This document shows, piece by piece, positions 54,095-54,133 of a stretch of 54,133 nt of DNA (position 1 is its first letter; each line of letters starts with the position of its first letter). The DNA is taken from assembly GCA_034432095.1 (NCBI GenBank), contig DAOUCV010000088.1, positions 1 to 54,133 on the forward strand. Reading direction: 5' to 3'. The notes under the pieces are model-generated. The model ran no database searches and was not told the origin of the DNA. It saw only the letters and a list, made by a program, of their open reading frames with translations. The translations under genes were made by a program, and so were the position numbers. Source of the DNA: DAOUCV01 sp034432095. Lineage in GTDB: Bacteria > Chloroflexota > Dehalococcoidia > Dehalococcoidales > UBA2162.

Positions 54095-54133
54095 GGCTCC
54101 CTCCTTATCCGCCACTATAAAATTAGATTGGCC

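Noticed and set aside
1..54133. tRNA, rRNA, insertion sequences, integrases or prophage genes
   Set aside because: I saw no cloverleaf, no rRNA motifs, and no transposase or integrase frames in the window.

Overview
The window looks like chromosomal DNA of a Chloroflexota bacterium, most likely class Dehalococcoidia. The support is the combination of an archaeal-type STT3/AglB oligosaccharyltransferase, a T-box-controlled trpEGDCFBA operon, an ftsA-ftsZ pair with no mur/mra genes around it, a compact one-operon type IV pilus locus headed by a small HTH protein and a response regulator, and no LPS genes. This placement is inference from gene content; no rRNA or other marker is present.

Layout. 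(1) 1-2.4 kb: a leftward promoter leaving the window, then a long-leader gene for an orphan solute-binding lipoprotein. (2) 2.5-31.3 kb: a surface-glycan region. The STT3 glycosyltransferase (minus) is divergent from a tightly coupled plus-strand operon (5.0-22.5 kb) of nucleotide-sugar epimerases, glycosyltransferases, methyltransferases, a B12-type radical SAM enzyme, a two-subunit TPP-dependent E1 pair and two sugar aminotransferases. This meets head-on a minus-strand operon (31.3-22.5 kb) beginning with a flippase-FkbM fusion and carrying a UDP-sugar 6-dehydrogenase, an epimerase, more glycosyltransferases and methyltransferases. (3) 31.4-39.8 kb: a relic of a solute-binding-protein gene, a DUF2284 gene, and a type IV pilus operon in which seven of the ten genes carry a frameshift, deletion or nonsense codon. 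(4) 40.3-47.2 kb: a tryptophan operon behind a tRNA-Trp T-box. (5) 47.2-51.8 kb: small genes, ftsZ/ftsA and a DUF5343 protein. (6) 51.8-54.1 kb: a zinc alcohol dehydrogenase and a CaiB-type CoA-transferase.

How the genes fit together. The glycan genes include every step expected for UDP-2,3-diacetamido-uronic acid synthesis: a WbpA/TviB-type dehydrogenase, a fused WbpB-WbpD-type protein, a WbpE-type aminotransferase and a WbpI/WecB-type 2-epimerase. The same region holds a MOP flippase and an STT3 enzyme, but I saw no Wzy polymerase or O-antigen ligase. The simplest model is en bloc N-glycosylation of surface proteins, as in methanogens. The E1 alpha/beta pair has no E2/E3 partners here and may add a two-carbon branch to a keto sugar.

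The pilus operon appears to be dying: lesions are frequent between about 32.5 and 38.6 kb (and in pilA at 39.3 kb), while I found no lesion in genes to either side. That distribution argues against general sequencing error, although several lesions are one-base homopolymer changes and should be checked against reads. Many start codons here were moved to internal ATG/GTG codons with better ribosome sites or stop-start overlaps.
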